From NCBI RefSeq assembly GCF_028771845.1, contig NZ_CP118270.1, positions 2,232,001 through 2,296,000 of the forward strand: a DNA stretch of 64,000 nucleotides, read 5' to 3'. The DNA comes from Paenibacillus marchantiae (GTDB lineage: Bacteria; Bacillota; Bacilli; Paenibacillales; Paenibacillaceae). Within the stretch, counting starts at the first letter, position 1; every line of letters starts with the position of its first letter. The notes under the pieces are model-generated. The model ran no database searches, was not told the origin of the DNA, and saw only the letters and a list, made by a program, of their open reading frames with translations. Shown piece by piece: positions 55,617 through 64,000 of this stretch. The position numbers and the translations under genes are program-made.

Positions 55617-56624
55617 TTGGAAGCAAAACATTGGACAGGCAGTCTGTTTCAGGAGAAACTGCGCACAGAGGACTATGGACCGCGTTTTTACGCGTATTAT
55701 TACAAGCAATGGGACAACTACCAGATGTCCTATCACGATCATGATTCCACGGAGATCATGTACATTATTTCGGGAATGTGCCGGGTCGATGTACAGATGC
55801 AGGATGGCAGCTCGGAACAGGCAGTATTAAAAAAAGGGCAGTTCATTCTGCTGGACGCAGGGGTTCCACACCGTCTGCTGGTAGAGGATGGCGTCCCGTG
55901 CCGCATGCTCAATGTGGAATTTGGAGTTTCCAGATCGCAGCCAGGCCAGCCTTCCATTCGCCAGCTCGCACTGGAAGAGGAGGAAGTCCATGCTTTTCTA
56001 GCACAAGCCACGCCTTATGTGGTTTTGCCTGACCCGGAAGAGGTGTACCACATTATGAAAAGCCTAGTGCTGGAGCTGGATCAGCGTGGACTGATGGAGC
56101 AGGGTCGATCTTCTGCACCTATGCGGATTATTCCGCCGGAGGAACGCTCGCATCATCGCGAATCCCGTGATCTGAAGTCGCCTGAGCAAGGTACGCTGGT
56201 ACGCACGTTGTTTATCCAACTGCTGGTTCGGGTCGCAAGACTGCGCGGGGAATTCAACCGAAGTGCGTTGGATCAGACGGAGCTGTACGTGAAACGTACG
56301 ATTGAATTCATGCATCACAATATGGATCGTAATATTCAAATGAAGGATATCGCAGCAGCAGTGAATCTGCATCCAGGCTATTTGCACCGTATTTTTCGCC
56401 AGCAGACGAAGCGCACGCCTACCGATTATCTCACGATGCTCCGAATGGAAAAGGCGAAGATGCTGCTGCAACAGACCGATATTCCAATCTCCGAAATTTC
56501 CGATTACGTGGGCGTGGGGAGCAGACAGTATTTTCATATGTTGTTCAAGAAATATACAGGCCGAACTCCGGTTGAATTCCGTTCCTCGATGGAGCGACAT
56601 GTCAGTCATTATCCACTGGAATAA
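55617..56624 (+). CDS. AraC-family regulator with cupin domain
   Basis: A 335-residue regulator. The cupin sensor (about 25-120) contains SYHDHDSTEIMYIISG and KKGQFILLDAGVPH. A linker follows, then two C-terminal helix-turn-helix motifs (MKDIAAAVNLHPGYLHRIFRQ and PISEISDYVGVGSRQYFHMLFKKYTGRTP). TTG at 55617, 6 bases after GGAGGTG, is chosen over 55527. It sits directly before the GH4 gene and probably controls it. Confidence 0.88.
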   Translation: MEAKHWTGSLFQEKLRTEDYGPRFYAYYYKQWDNYQMSYHDHDSTEIMYIISGMCRVDVQMQDGSSEQAVLKKGQFILLDAGVPHRLLVEDGVPCRMLNVEFGVSRSQPGQPSIRQLALEEEEVHAFLAQATPYVVLPDPEEVYHIMKSLVLELDQRGLMEQGRSSAPMRIIPPEERSHHRESRDLKSPEQGTLVRTLFIQLLVRVARLRGEFNRSALDQTELYVKRTIEFMHHNMDRNIQMKDIAAAVNLHPGYLHRIFRQQTKRTPTDYLTMLRMEKAKMLLQQTDIPISEISDYVGVGSRQYFHMLFKKYTGRTPVEFRSSMERHVSHYPLE

Positions 56625-56856
56625 TAAGGGGAATAGATACTCTGTTTTTATCTGAGCAGGATAGGCTGAAAGATCTTCGGACACAAATGTGAGGATTTTT
56701 GACAGCTACTTCGTGAACTGGTCATGATTTTGATAACGCTTCCTTATGTACCGTTGTTACAATGATTTCATCAGGCAACTTCAATTCAATTGCAAGTGTT
56801 ACTGAATGAAGTCATTAACCGAAGCCAATCGTTTCGGATTACGGGAGGAACTGTGC

Positions 56857-58362
56857 ATGTCGTTTAAAGTGGCATTTATCGGGGCAGGCAGTATCGGATT
56901 TACACGGGGGTTGCTGCGGGATTTGCTCGCGGTACCGGAATTCAACAATATAGAGATTGCGTTCTGTGATATTAGTCAGCACAATCTGGACATGGTTACC
57001 GAGCTGTGTCAGCGCGATATCCGCGAGAATGGACTGAATATTCAGATTCAGCCGACAACAGACCGGAGAGAAGCGCTCAAGGATGCGAAGTATGTACTGT
57101 GTACAATCCGTGTAGGCGGGTTGGAAGCTTTTGCAACCGATGTGGATATTCCGCTCAAATATGGGGTAGATCAATGTGTCGGCGATACGTTGTGTGCAGG
57201 TGGGATTATGTACGGACAGCGCGGAATTGCCGAAATGCTCGACATCTGTAAGGATATTCGTGAGCAAAGCGCACCGGATGTGCTGCTCCTCAATTATTCC
57301 AACCCGATGGCTATGCTGACATGGGCCTGCAACAAGTATGGCGGTGTTCGCACGATTGGACTATGTCACGGGGTACAGCATGGGCATCATCAGATTGCAG
57401 AAGCGTTTGGACTGAAAATGAATGAAGTGGATATCGTATGTGCCGGAATTAATCATCAGACCTGGTACATCAAGGCATCCCATGAAGGTAAAGACCTTAC
57501 GGGTGATTTGCTCGAAGCCTTCGAGAAACATCCAGAGTATAGCCGTACCGAGAAAGTGCGGATTGATATGTTGCGCCGATTTGGTTATTACAGCACGGAA
57601 TCGAATGGTCACCTTAGCGAATATGTGCCTTGGTACCGCAAACGTCCGGAAGAGATCAAGGAATGGATTGATCTGGGCAACTGGATTAACGGCGAGACAG
57701 GTGGGTATTTGCGTGTGTGTACAGAGGGCAGAAATTGGTTTGAGACTGATTTCCCGAACTGGATGAAGGATGAACCGATGCAATTTGCCCCGGAAAAACG
57801 AGGCGGAGAACATGGTTCCTACATTATAGAAGGATTGGAAACGGGACGAGTATACCGCGGACACTTCAATACCGTCAATAACGGTGTGATCTCCAATCTG
57901 CCGGATGATGCGATCATTGAAGCACCGGGATATGTGGATCGCAACGGCATTTCGATGCCGTATGTAGGCGACCTGCCACTCGGCCCGGCTGCCGTGTGTA
58001 ATGTGAGCATTTCCGTTCAACGGCTTGCGGTTGAAGCTGCGGTACATGGTGACGATAAACTATTGCGTCAGGCGTTCATGATGGACCCACTCGTGGGTGC
58101 AGTATGTAATCCAAAAGAAATCTGGCAAATGGTCGACGAGATGCTGGTCGCCCAAGCCGAATGGTTGCCGCAATATGGTGATGCGATTGCCGCGGCAGAA
58201 GCAAGACTTGCTGCAGGCAACCTGATTCCTACGAAGGAATACGAAGGTGCTGCACGTCTCAAAGTGAAAACCGTTGAGGAGATGCAGCAGGATCGCGATG
58301 CCGCCAACAAAAATGCGGGTGAATCGGATAAAGGGAAAGATCGCGAGAAAGTGCAGCAATAG
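56857..58362 (+). CDS. GH4-family NAD-dependent glycosidase, probable alpha-galacturonidase or alpha-glucuronidase class
   Basis: A 501-residue cytosolic glycosidase that uses NAD and a metal for oxidation-elimination. The Rossmann motif FIGAGSIGFTRG opens the protein. The metal-binding Cys-His pair is in LCHGVQHG, the NYSNPMAML motif precedes it, and INHQTWY follows. In GH4 the residue after CH sorts substrates; CHG is found in uronidase-type members, while CHS marks alpha-galactosidases. Neighbouring pectin lyase and AraC regulator fit a galacturonide substrate. ATG 56857 is 8 bases after GGGAGG. Confidence 0.85.
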   Translation: MSFKVAFIGAGSIGFTRGLLRDLLAVPEFNNIEIAFCDISQHNLDMVTELCQRDIRENGLNIQIQPTTDRREALKDAKYVLCTIRVGGLEAFATDVDIPLKYGVDQCVGDTLCAGGIMYGQRGIAEMLDICKDIREQSAPDVLLLNYSNPMAMLTWACNKYGGVRTIGLCHGVQHGHHQIAEAFGLKMNEVDIVCAGINHQTWYIKASHEGKDLTGDLLEAFEKHPEYSRTEKVRIDMLRRFGYYSTESNGHLSEYVPWYRKRPEEIKEWIDLGNWINGETGGYLRVCTEGRNWFETDFPNWMKDEPMQFAPEKRGGEHGSYIIEGLETGRVYRGHFNTVNNGVISNLPDDAIIEAPGYVDRNGISMPYVGDLPLGPAAVCNVSISVQRLAVEAAVHGDDKLLRQAFMMDPLVGAVCNPKEIWQMVDEMLVAQAEWLPQYGDAIAAAEARLAAGNLIPTKEYEGAARLKVKTVEEMQQDRDAANKNAGESDKGKDREKVQQ

Positions 58363-58374
58363 ATAAAAATGAGT

Positions 58375-58406
58375 AGGGCCTCTCCAAAATTGGAGGGGCC
58401 TTGTTT
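58375..58406. terminator. bidirectional terminator between GH4 and the 58411 lipoprotein
   Basis: GGCCTCTCC pairs with GGAGGGGCC around an AAAATT loop, followed by TTGTTT. Confidence 0.75.
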
Positions 58407-58410
58407 GGTT

Positions 58411-58998
58411 CTATTTTTTTTCGACACCACGGATTACAAAGGCAAAAGAGGAATCACCCAAGGAAACCTGCGATTTTTTTGGGGAAGACCAGCCGATAAA
58501 GGCTCCATAATAATGAGTGCCTTTTTCCTGTGCAAACTGGAATGATCCTTCTCGGAAAGAGATGGGACGTGCCTCCCCGTTCACATATTCAACCAGAGTG
58601 AATTCGTTAGGCGGTACATCCGTACTCAAGTTAATAGATATGTTCTCGCCCACCAACACCGAGACAGGTACTTTACCTTCCAGCAATTCCACATCACCTG
58701 CATAGTCAGCACACATACCTCCCCAGCAATAACTGCCCTGTACAGCTGGAATAGAGATGCCGCTTTCGCTCTGGATAGTTGGAGTAGGCAGTTCCTGGGG
58801 TAAGTTGGGTCCAGATTCCTTAGCGTTCTCCTCTAGTGAACCCAATTCAGCTTCCTTTGTATCTGGCGATGGGAGAGAGGGAGGTTCGTTTGTGCCGTTA
58901 CTTGGAGTAGGATTACAGCCGGATAATATCAGCAAAGTTGTAAGGAACACGAGTGAAGCCAATGTTCTTATAGTAATGAAAAAATTTATTTTAGCCAC
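58411..58998 (-). CDS. lipoprotein of unknown function
   Basis: About 195 residues with a signal segment and lipobox LILSGC (Cys28 from the GTG start), then a Pro/Ser/Glu-rich tether to about residue 80. The folded domain contains GSYCWGGMCADYAGDVELLEGK (two Cys likely to pair) and a C-terminal beta sheet with HYYGAFIGW. GTG at 58998 is preferred over ATG 59073 because it gives a normal signal peptide and a GGGGG tract precedes it, but the GTG touches that tract, so the start is uncertain. Confidence 0.65.
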   Translation of the reverse strand: MAKINFFITIRTLASLVFLTTLLILSGCNPTPSNGTNEPPSLPSPDTKEAELGSLEENAKESGPNLPQELPTPTIQSESGISIPAVQGSYCWGGMCADYAGDVELLEGKVPVSVLVGENISINLSTDVPPNEFTLVEYVNGEARPISFREGSFQFAQEKGTHYYGAFIGWSSPKKSQVSLGDSSFAFVIRGVEKK

Positions 58999-59079
58999 CC
59001 CCCTAATATCTTCCAGACGAAGAAAAAGAGAAGAATGTTGCTCATTGCTACGCATATATACCATGCGATACATATTACC

Positions 59080-59108
59080 TTTACAGACATAGTAATATGT
59101 CTTATAGT
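59080..59108 (+). promoter_or_regulatory. PadR promoter with palindromic operator filling the spacer
   Basis: TTTACA (59080-59085), a 17-base spacer, TATAGT (59103-59108). The spacer and the last -35 base form AGACATA-GTAA-TATGTCT, a perfect 7+7 inverted repeat with the ACAT/ATGT halves typical of PadR sites. Confidence 0.8.
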
Positions 59109-59144
59109 ATACCCAGGATTGAAGAAAGTCGGTGAATCTGGCAG

Positions 59145-59504
59145 ATGGATGAACAAGCGATTAACAGTGACCTCATTCGAGGCAACATTGACCCCATTAT
59201 TCTGAGTGTACTTATACCGAAGGATAACTACGGCTATAGCATTATTAAGGAAATTTATCGCAAGAGTGGAGACCGGTTTGAATTAAAGGAACCGACACTC
59301 TATTCCAGTCTGAAAAGGCTGGAGAAGAGCGGATATGTGGAATCCTACTGGGGGGAAGAGAGCCAGGGAGGACGACGCAAATATTACCGAATTACAACGC
59401 AGGGGCAGGAAGCTTATACCCAGCAAGTTCACGCTTGGCACGCAGCCAAAACATTGATTGACTGCATGATTATTTCCGGGGAAAAGGGAGATGAAGGGAT
59501 ATGA
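59145..59504 (+). CDS. PadR-family transcriptional regulator
   Basis: A 119-residue regulator. The winged helix has ILSVLIPKDNYGYSIIKEIY, the family motif KEPTLYSSLKRLEKSGYVESYWGEESQGGRRKYYRIT, and a short C-terminal helix for dimerisation. It overlaps the next gene by 4 bases and probably represses its own operon through the palindrome at 59085-59102. Confidence 0.95.
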   Translation: MDEQAINSDLIRGNIDPIILSVLIPKDNYGYSIIKEIYRKSGDRFELKEPTLYSSLKRLEKSGYVESYWGEESQGGRRKYYRITTQGQEAYTQQVHAWHAAKTLIDCMIISGEKGDEGI

Positions 59505-60193
59505 CATTGGAAGCTCGCATTACCCGCTATGTGAATCGTCTGTTCAATGATGCGCAGGATACATTGGCCAATCAGGAGTTAAAAGAAGAGATTCACAGTA
59601 ATCTCGCTGCACGAATTGAAGATTATATGGAGCAGGGTATGGACGAGGAGCAGGCTTTTCAGACTGCCATACAACATGTGGCTGGCATGGAGCAGATCAT
59701 GAGTGATCATCGCAGGGTGCATCGCGTTCCTTATTGGACTGCGGTGTTGCAGTCTGCCTTGATCTATAGTCTTATCGCCTGGATCATTACCATTCCAATG
59801 AGAGTCATGGTCCAGGGCGCAACCATTAACAATTTGCTTATGATCATGAGTGTGATCGTTGGTGGAGCGTATGTATTTTACATGATGAAAAATAAAAATA
59901 CTTCGACTGATCCAGAGGACACTGCCGTTATTCGTACACCTGTGTTCTTACAATGGACGCGCAGAGTGTGGTGGTTATGGGCAGGGCTCATCGTTGTGTT
60001 ATGGGGTACACAGGCGGCGCTGCGATTTGGAAGCAACATCTGGTATAGTCGACCGATTCAGGTAGAGGGACCCTATCAATTTACGGTAATCGCAATTGCT
60101 TTTGCCATACCTTTATTAAGTATTATTATTCCTTTGATCGTGCAGAGGGCGTATCGGATCGTGAGCAAGTATGAGGCAGGCGATGTCATATGA
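59501..60193 (+). CDS. membrane protein with N-terminal permease-prefix (DUF1700-like) domain
   Basis: A 230-residue protein. Residues 1-70 are a soluble helical domain (ELKEEIHSNLAARIEDYMEQGMDEEQAFQTAI) often found behind PadR regulators. Four membrane helices follow (about 85-105, 110-130, 150-170 and 190-215). It is probably part of a small envelope-response module with the flanking genes. The exact role is unknown. Confidence 0.8.
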   Translation: MTLEARITRYVNRLFNDAQDTLANQELKEEIHSNLAARIEDYMEQGMDEEQAFQTAIQHVAGMEQIMSDHRRVHRVPYWTAVLQSALIYSLIAWIITIPMRVMVQGATINNLLMIMSVIVGGAYVFYMMKNKNTSTDPEDTAVIRTPVFLQWTRRVWWLWAGLIVVLWGTQAALRFGSNIWYSRPIQVEGPYQFTVIAIAFAIPLLSIIIPLIVQRAYRIVSKYEAGDVI

Positions 60194-60747
60194 CGGGAAA
60201 GAATAAATGGATTATTGCATTGGTCATGCTCGGTATCTTTGGTGTTATTGTGGTTGAGGGCGTCGTTAATCCGAGAATAGAGGCGAAGCAGTCGCAGTAT
60301 GAAGCAGAGCAGCAAGATCCGTTGACCCATGATTTTGCGGCATTAGCGAAATATCGCAGTGCTTATATGGGAGACTTCTCTAATCTCAGCCATTTGAATC
60401 AAGCCTTGCCTCTAAACGGCCAATTGAATGGGTATCAGTTGGTTCCAGAGACATTTACGGCTCAGATTAATTACAGGATGAATACCAGCGAGATGAAGCC
60501 CGAAGAGTTGGAACGAATACTTGTATATAATGCTGCTGCCAATTTTGTATGGATTGATAATTTGGAGCATGTGCTTTATTCATTTGAGGATGTTCAATAT
60601 ACTTTGAGCCGTGAAGCCGCCCAGCAATGGGCCGGAACGGAACTGAAAACCCTTCAGGAACCTGAGGAGTGGGATACATTGGTGCGTAAGAAGCTAGTGG
60701 ATCCCGCGCAAGTGAACGAAGCTTTTTCACAAATTGTTGACAATTAA
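60190..60747 (+). CDS. membrane-anchored DUF4825-like protein
   Basis: A 185-residue protein with one N-terminal membrane helix (about 7-26) and an extracellular domain that starts LAKYRSAYMGDFSNLSHLNQALPL, as in DUF4825 proteins seen with beta-lactam-response genes. It overlaps the preceding gene by 4 bases. Function unknown. Confidence 0.75.
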   Translation: MTGKNKWIIALVMLGIFGVIVVEGVVNPRIEAKQSQYEAEQQDPLTHDFAALAKYRSAYMGDFSNLSHLNQALPLNGQLNGYQLVPETFTAQINYRMNTSEMKPEELERILVYNAAANFVWIDNLEHVLYSFEDVQYTLSREAAQQWAGTELKTLQEPEEWDTLVRKKLVDPAQVNEAFSQIVDN

Positions 60748-60877
60748 GCTGGTTCAAAGATAAGGAAAAGGTAAGAGGCTCGACTCTTCTCCTATGCTAT
60801 GTTATTATAAGACTCTGATAACGTGGTAACGAACTAAAGCGTTTGGGTTTGGTTATAGACATGGAGGGGTTAGAGAG

Positions 60878-61648
60878 ATGAGAAAACAAGCGATATTTCT
60901 ATTATTGATCAGCATATGCATGATTGTTGTTGCGGGATGTTCCAGCTCGGGAAGCAAAGATGAACATGCCATTATTGTGGGGATAGATGATAAATTTGCT
61001 CCAATGGGCTTCCGGGATGACAAGAATGAAATTGTTGGTTTTGATATTGACTATGCAAGAGCGGCAGCGGAGAAAATGGGTAAAGAAATTACGTTTCAGC
61101 CCATTGATTGGTCTTCCAAAGAATCGGAGCTGAACAGCGGCCGAATCGACCTGATCTGGAACGGGTACACGATTACGGATGAGCGGAAAGATAAAGTGCT
61201 GTTCACGAAGCCGTATCTGGAGAACAGCCAGGTTGCAGTCACACTCGCGGACTCACCGATTACGAAGCTGGATGAACTGGATGGCAAAAATGTAGGATTG
61301 CAGGCCTTGTCCTCTGCGGCAGATGCACTCGCGGCAAGTCCTCTGAAGGATAAAGTGAATGCTTCCGAATTCCCGGACAACGTACTGGCCCTTACCGATC
61401 TCAAGACGAAACGTTTGGATGCTGTCATCATCGACGAAGTGGTCGCGAGATATTACATGTCCAAGGAAGAGGGAACGTTCAAACTGCTGGATGAATCCCT
61501 TGCTCCGGAACAATACGGCATTGGTGTGAAAAAAGGCAATGAAGAACTGCTGAATCAGCTGCAAAAAGCGTTGGATGAGCTGAATGCCGATGGCACAGCA
61601 GCCGAGATTTCCACCAAATGGTTTGGTGAAGATGAAGTTTTGAAATAG
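60878..61648 (+). CDS. amino-acid ABC transporter binding lipoprotein
   Basis: A 256-residue lipoprotein with lipobox VVAGC (Cys21) and the family 3 solute-binding fold: IIVGIDDKFAPMGFRDDKNEIVGFDIDYARAAA, then LIWNGYTITDERKDKVLFTKPY. Ligand is a polar amino acid, perhaps cystine or glutamine; not decidable by eye. Confidence 0.92.
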   Translation: MRKQAIFLLLISICMIVVAGCSSSGSKDEHAIIVGIDDKFAPMGFRDDKNEIVGFDIDYARAAAEKMGKEITFQPIDWSSKESELNSGRIDLIWNGYTITDERKDKVLFTKPYLENSQVAVTLADSPITKLDELDGKNVGLQALSSAADALAASPLKDKVNASEFPDNVLALTDLKTKRLDAVIIDEVVARYYMSKEEGTFKLLDESLAPEQYGIGVKKGNEELLNQLQKALDELNADGTAAEISTKWFGEDEVLK

Positions 61649-61687
61649 GATCAGGCCACTTGCCTGACATATGTAGTAAACAACATG

Positions 61688-61732
61688 ACCCCGGATTCCA
61701 AAAAGGAGCAAGTCTCCTGCGGAATGCGGGGT
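61688..61732 (+). other. stem-loop between the binding protein and permease genes
   Basis: ACCCCGGATTCC (61688-61699) pairs with GGAATGCGGGGT (61721-61732), with an inner GGAG/CTCC pair. No T tract follows. Position and form match the hairpin after phnD. Confidence 0.6.
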
Positions 61733-61757
61733 TAACAGATTAGAGGAGCCGATTGCG

Positions 61758-62417
61758 ATGAGCTGGGAGTATTTATTGGGCATCATGAAGCCCATGCTTG
61801 AAGGGGCACAGACCACGATCTTTTTATTTTTGCTGGCTATTATAGTGTCTGTACCACTTGGATTTGGAGTAACCTTATTGATGAAAAGCCGATTCAAGCC
61901 GTTGGCATGGATCGCTCATACGTACGTATATGTGATGCGAGGAACGCCGCTGATGCTTCAGCTGTTGTTCTTTTGCTTCGGTCTGCCGCTGCTTCCAGGC
62001 GTAGGGGAGTATCTTGTATTTGACCGTTTCACGGCGGCAGCACTAGCTTTTATTTTGAATTATGGTGCCTATTTTGCCGAGATTTTCAGAGGTGGATTGC
62101 TCTCGATTGATAAAGGACAACATGAAGCCGCACAGGTACTGGGCCTAAGCAAATGGCAGACGATGACGAAAGTCATCATCCCGCAGATGATCCGGGTTGT
62201 ACTGCCTGCGACGGCGAACGAGTCCATTACGTTAATTAAAGATACGGCGTTGCTGTATGCAGTTGCCGTACCCGAGTTGCTCCATTATGCACAGGCCGCA
62301 GTAAACCGGGATTTCCGTCTGACGCCGTTCCTGGTTGCAGGTATTATTTATTTGTTGCTGACCATGGTACTCACCTTGTTCTTCAAGGCACTGGAGAAAC
62401 GTTATACATTTGAGTAA
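61758..62417 (+). CDS. amino-acid ABC transporter permease
   Basis: A 219-residue HisM/GlnP-type permease with about five membrane helices. The sequence [16 protein letters not shown] and coupling loop [22 protein letters not shown] are diagnostic. Confidence 0.93.
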   Translation: MSWEYLLGIMKPMLEGAQTTIFLFLLAIIVSVPLGFGVTLLMKSRFKPLAWIAHTYVYVMRGTPLMLQLLFFCFGLPLLPGVGEYLVFDRFTAAALAFILNYGAYFAEIFRGGLLSIDKGQHEAAQVLGLSKWQTMTKVIIPQMIRVVLPATANESITLIKDTALLYAVAVPELLHYAQAAVNRDFRLTPFLVAGIIYLLLTMVLTLFFKALEKRYTFE

Positions 62418-62479
62418 AAACGAACGGAACAGAAGTTTATGAAGTTATCCAATCTCATCAATTAAAGGACTGTCTGCAT

Positions 62480-63235
62480 ATGACACATATTATAGAAGTG
62501 AATCAATTAAGAAAATCATTCGGCACACTTGATGTGCTGAAGCAGGTAACGTTCAACGTGGAGCCGGGTGAGGTCATTGCCGTGATTGGACCTTCCGGTT
62601 CGGGTAAAAGTACGATGCTGCGCAGCCTGATTCATCTTGAGGATATTTCGGGTGGCACCATTCGTATCCAAGGCCAGGCGCTGGCTGAGAACGGATCGTA
62701 TGCAGGTGCCGCGGATATTCGAAAGATTACGGATCGCATGGGCATGGTCTTTCAGCATTTCAACCTGTTTCCGCATCTGACGGTACAGGCGAATCTGGAA
62801 CTGGCACCGAAGACGTTGAAAAAAGAAAGCTCAGCGATCATCCGGCAGCGCAGTTTGGAATTGCTCGGTAAAGTAGGGCTGTCTGACAAGGCGGATGCTT
62901 ATCCCGCTAACCTGTCCGGTGGACAGAAACAGCGCGTAGCGATTGCCCGCGCACTTATGATGCAGCCCGATATTCTGCTGTTCGACGAGCCGACCTCGGC
63001 ACTCGATCCCGAGCTGACGGGGGAAGTGCTGCGTGTCATCAAGCAGTTGGCACAGGAGAATATGACGATGATGATCGTCACCCATGAGATGAGCTTTGCC
63101 CGCGATGTCGCGGATCGCGTCTTCTTCATGGATAACGGTGAAATCGCCGAGTCGGGTCCACCGGAGCAGATCTTCGGCAATGCCAAGATGGAGCGCACGC
63201 GTACGTTTTTGCAGCGGGTGGAAGTGGAAGGGTAG
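62480..63235 (+). CDS. amino-acid ABC transporter ATP-binding protein
   Basis: A 251-residue GlnQ-type ATPase. Walker [10 protein letters not shown] is near residue 37, signature [15 protein letters not shown] near 144, Walker [15 protein letters not shown] near 164, and switch His in IVTHEMSFA. It completes the three-gene importer. Confidence 0.95.
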   Translation: MTHIIEVNQLRKSFGTLDVLKQVTFNVEPGEVIAVIGPSGSGKSTMLRSLIHLEDISGGTIRIQGQALAENGSYAGAADIRKITDRMGMVFQHFNLFPHLTVQANLELAPKTLKKESSAIIRQRSLELLGKVGLSDKADAYPANLSGGQKQRVAIARALMMQPDILLFDEPTSALDPELTGEVLRVIKQLAQENMTMMIVTHEMSFARDVADRVFFMDNGEIAESGPPEQIFGNAKMERTRTFLQRVEVEG

Positions 63236-63270
63236 AGGTTAAGACGAGTTAAGATATGAATGTAAACGGG

Positions 63271-63320
63271 ATCCGAATTCATTGGTTCGACGAAAGTCGA
63301 CGATGGATCCGGATTTTTTT
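63271..63320 (+). terminator. terminator of the amino-acid importer operon
   Basis: ATCCGAATTC...GTTCGAC pairs with GTCGA...GGATCCGGAT around GAAA, followed by seven T. Confidence 0.85.
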
Positions 63321-63411
63321 AATAAAATCGGAATATTTACAAATAATGGAGCATATTTTTCCAGTTAATCAAGTATAATAAGACTACTTATTAAACAGGG
63401 AGGATTTACCT

Positions 63412-63750
63412 TTGGATCAACGTCACAATGATGTGGATCGTTATTATAGCGATCCGCTTCCGCCACCACCTTATGTAGTACCAAAAACCAATAGCAAGTC
63501 TATCGCAGCTCTTGTCTTGGGGATTTTGTCGCTCACCATACCATACTTGGGATTTTTTATTGGTATCGTAGCTATCATATTTGCGTCTCTGGCACTGAAA
63601 GAACTCAGAATTCGTATGGAACAGGGGAAAGGGTTGGCCATTGCGGGTCTTGTCTGTGGGATTATTGGGACGGCTCTCTATGCTATTCTCATTATACTTG
63701 TACTGCTATTTACTTTTTTGGTAAGTACCAATATTACTTCTACATACTAA
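63412..63750 (+). CDS. DUF4190-type small membrane protein
   Basis: A 112-residue protein with a Pro/Tyr-rich cytosolic N-terminus (LPPPPYVVPKTNSKSIA) and two or three hydrophobic segments (about 30-60 and 76-106) flanking a basic loop LALKELRIRMEQGKGLAIAG, the pattern of DUF4190. It starts with TTG 8 bases after GGGAGG. A role in the envelope is likely but unknown. Confidence 0.8.
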   Translation: MDQRHNDVDRYYSDPLPPPPYVVPKTNSKSIAALVLGILSLTIPYLGFFIGIVAIIFASLALKELRIRMEQGKGLAIAGLVCGIIGTALYAILIILVLLFTFLVSTNITSTY

Positions 63751-63787
63751 GTGTTTGAGCAGTTCCCTACTTCTTTTTCTCATGATC

Positions 63788-63873
63788 AAAAAAAGCAAGG
63801 CCGTGTATAAGCAAACACCCGCTGTTATTCAGACGAGGGTGTTGCTTACAACAAGCCTTGCTTTTTATTTTTC
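63788..63873. terminator. long bidirectional terminator near the right edge
   Basis: AAAAGCAAGGC pairs with GCCTTGCTTTTT, and an inner GTAAGCAACACCCTC-like stem strengthens it. Both convergent genes can use it. Confidence 0.85.
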
Positions 63874-63877
63874 TATC

Positions 63878-64000
63878 TTATACGTGAAGCACTGCCTCAC
63901 TATTTACTTCTTCGACTTTACTCGTACGATGCATTATGAAATAGGTAAAGGTAGCTGCCAGGCCAATCACAGCAAAGATGCACAGAATACCGATCTGATC
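63878..64000 (-). CDS. C-terminal end of a membrane protein (cut by window edge), possibly an MFS transporter
   Basis: The minus-strand frame ends with TAA at 63878-63880 and stays open to the edge. The visible 40 residues hold one hydrophobic helix (starting IGILCIFAVIGLAATFTYFI) and a charged tail RTSKVEEVNSEAVLHV. The shape fits the last helix and tail of a major facilitator transporter, but nothing more can be said. Confidence 0.55.
   Translation of the reverse strand, partial: DQIGILCIFAVIGLAATFTYFIMHRTSKVEEVNSEAVLHV

Noticed and set aside
56728..56745. cre-like TGATAACGCTTCCT before the GH4 gene
   Set aside because: It has at least three mismatches to the CcpA consensus.

Overview
The window looks like Paenibacillus chromosome, or a close relative in the Bacillales. 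Evidence: GGAGG-type ribosome binding sites almost everywhere, GTG and TTG starts, lipoprotein signal peptides, a GerA-type spore germination operon, many carbohydrate transport and glycoside hydrolase genes, LacI, AraC, PadR and ECF-sigma regulators, and T-tailed hairpin terminators. No rRNA, tRNA, CRISPR array, insertion sequence or prophage was found. Both edges cut genes: a galactokinase on the left and a membrane protein on the right.

Layout. 0-0.9 kb: end of galactokinase. 1.2-6.9 kb: an AT-richer accessory island centred on a lipase with a helical C-terminus, a WXG100-like partner downstream, four related lipoproteins, a broken second WXG partner, and small membrane proteins. It resembles the type VII secreted reverse-domain lipase toxin and lipoprotein immunity systems known from Staphylococcus (TslA/TilA). 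7.0-10.8 kb: a spore germinant receptor operon in the order B-A-C. 11-18 kb: a 3-hydroxyisobutyrate-dehydrogenase-like enzyme, a NERD-domain protein, a lipoprotein, and a heterodimeric ABC exporter with one degenerate ATP site. 18.3-27.1 kb: a small secreted protein, then a carbohydrate locus made of a secreted DUF4832-type protein, a Gfo/Idh/MocA oxidoreductase, a sugar ABC importer and a LacI regulator. Five copies of a 13-bp palindrome, ATTTGCCGCAAAT or close variants, tie this locus together. 27.2 kb: a rifamycin ADP-ribosyltransferase (arr). 27.9-31.6 kb: an AraC regulator divergent from a CBM9-like, sugar isomerase and oxidoreductase operon. 31.6-37.5 kb: a 55-residue membrane protein, a 5'-nucleotidase, and a phosphonate ABC transporter. 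38-41 kb: a 937-residue secreted multidomain protein. 41.2-48.7 kb: an ECF sigma factor, a two-component system with a third membrane-anchored gene, and a MacB-type ABC exporter. 49-58.4 kb: polysaccharide degradation (GH6 cellulase, PL11 rhamnogalacturonan lyase, AraC regulator, GH4 glycosidase) plus a histidine phosphatase. 58.4-64 kb: a lipoprotein divergent from a PadR operon, an amino-acid ABC transporter, a DUF4190 membrane protein and the cut gene at the edge.

Start codons were re-chosen by ribosome-binding-site spacing in many genes, so several starts lie inside the longest open frame. Family names rest on motifs read by eye; no database search was run.
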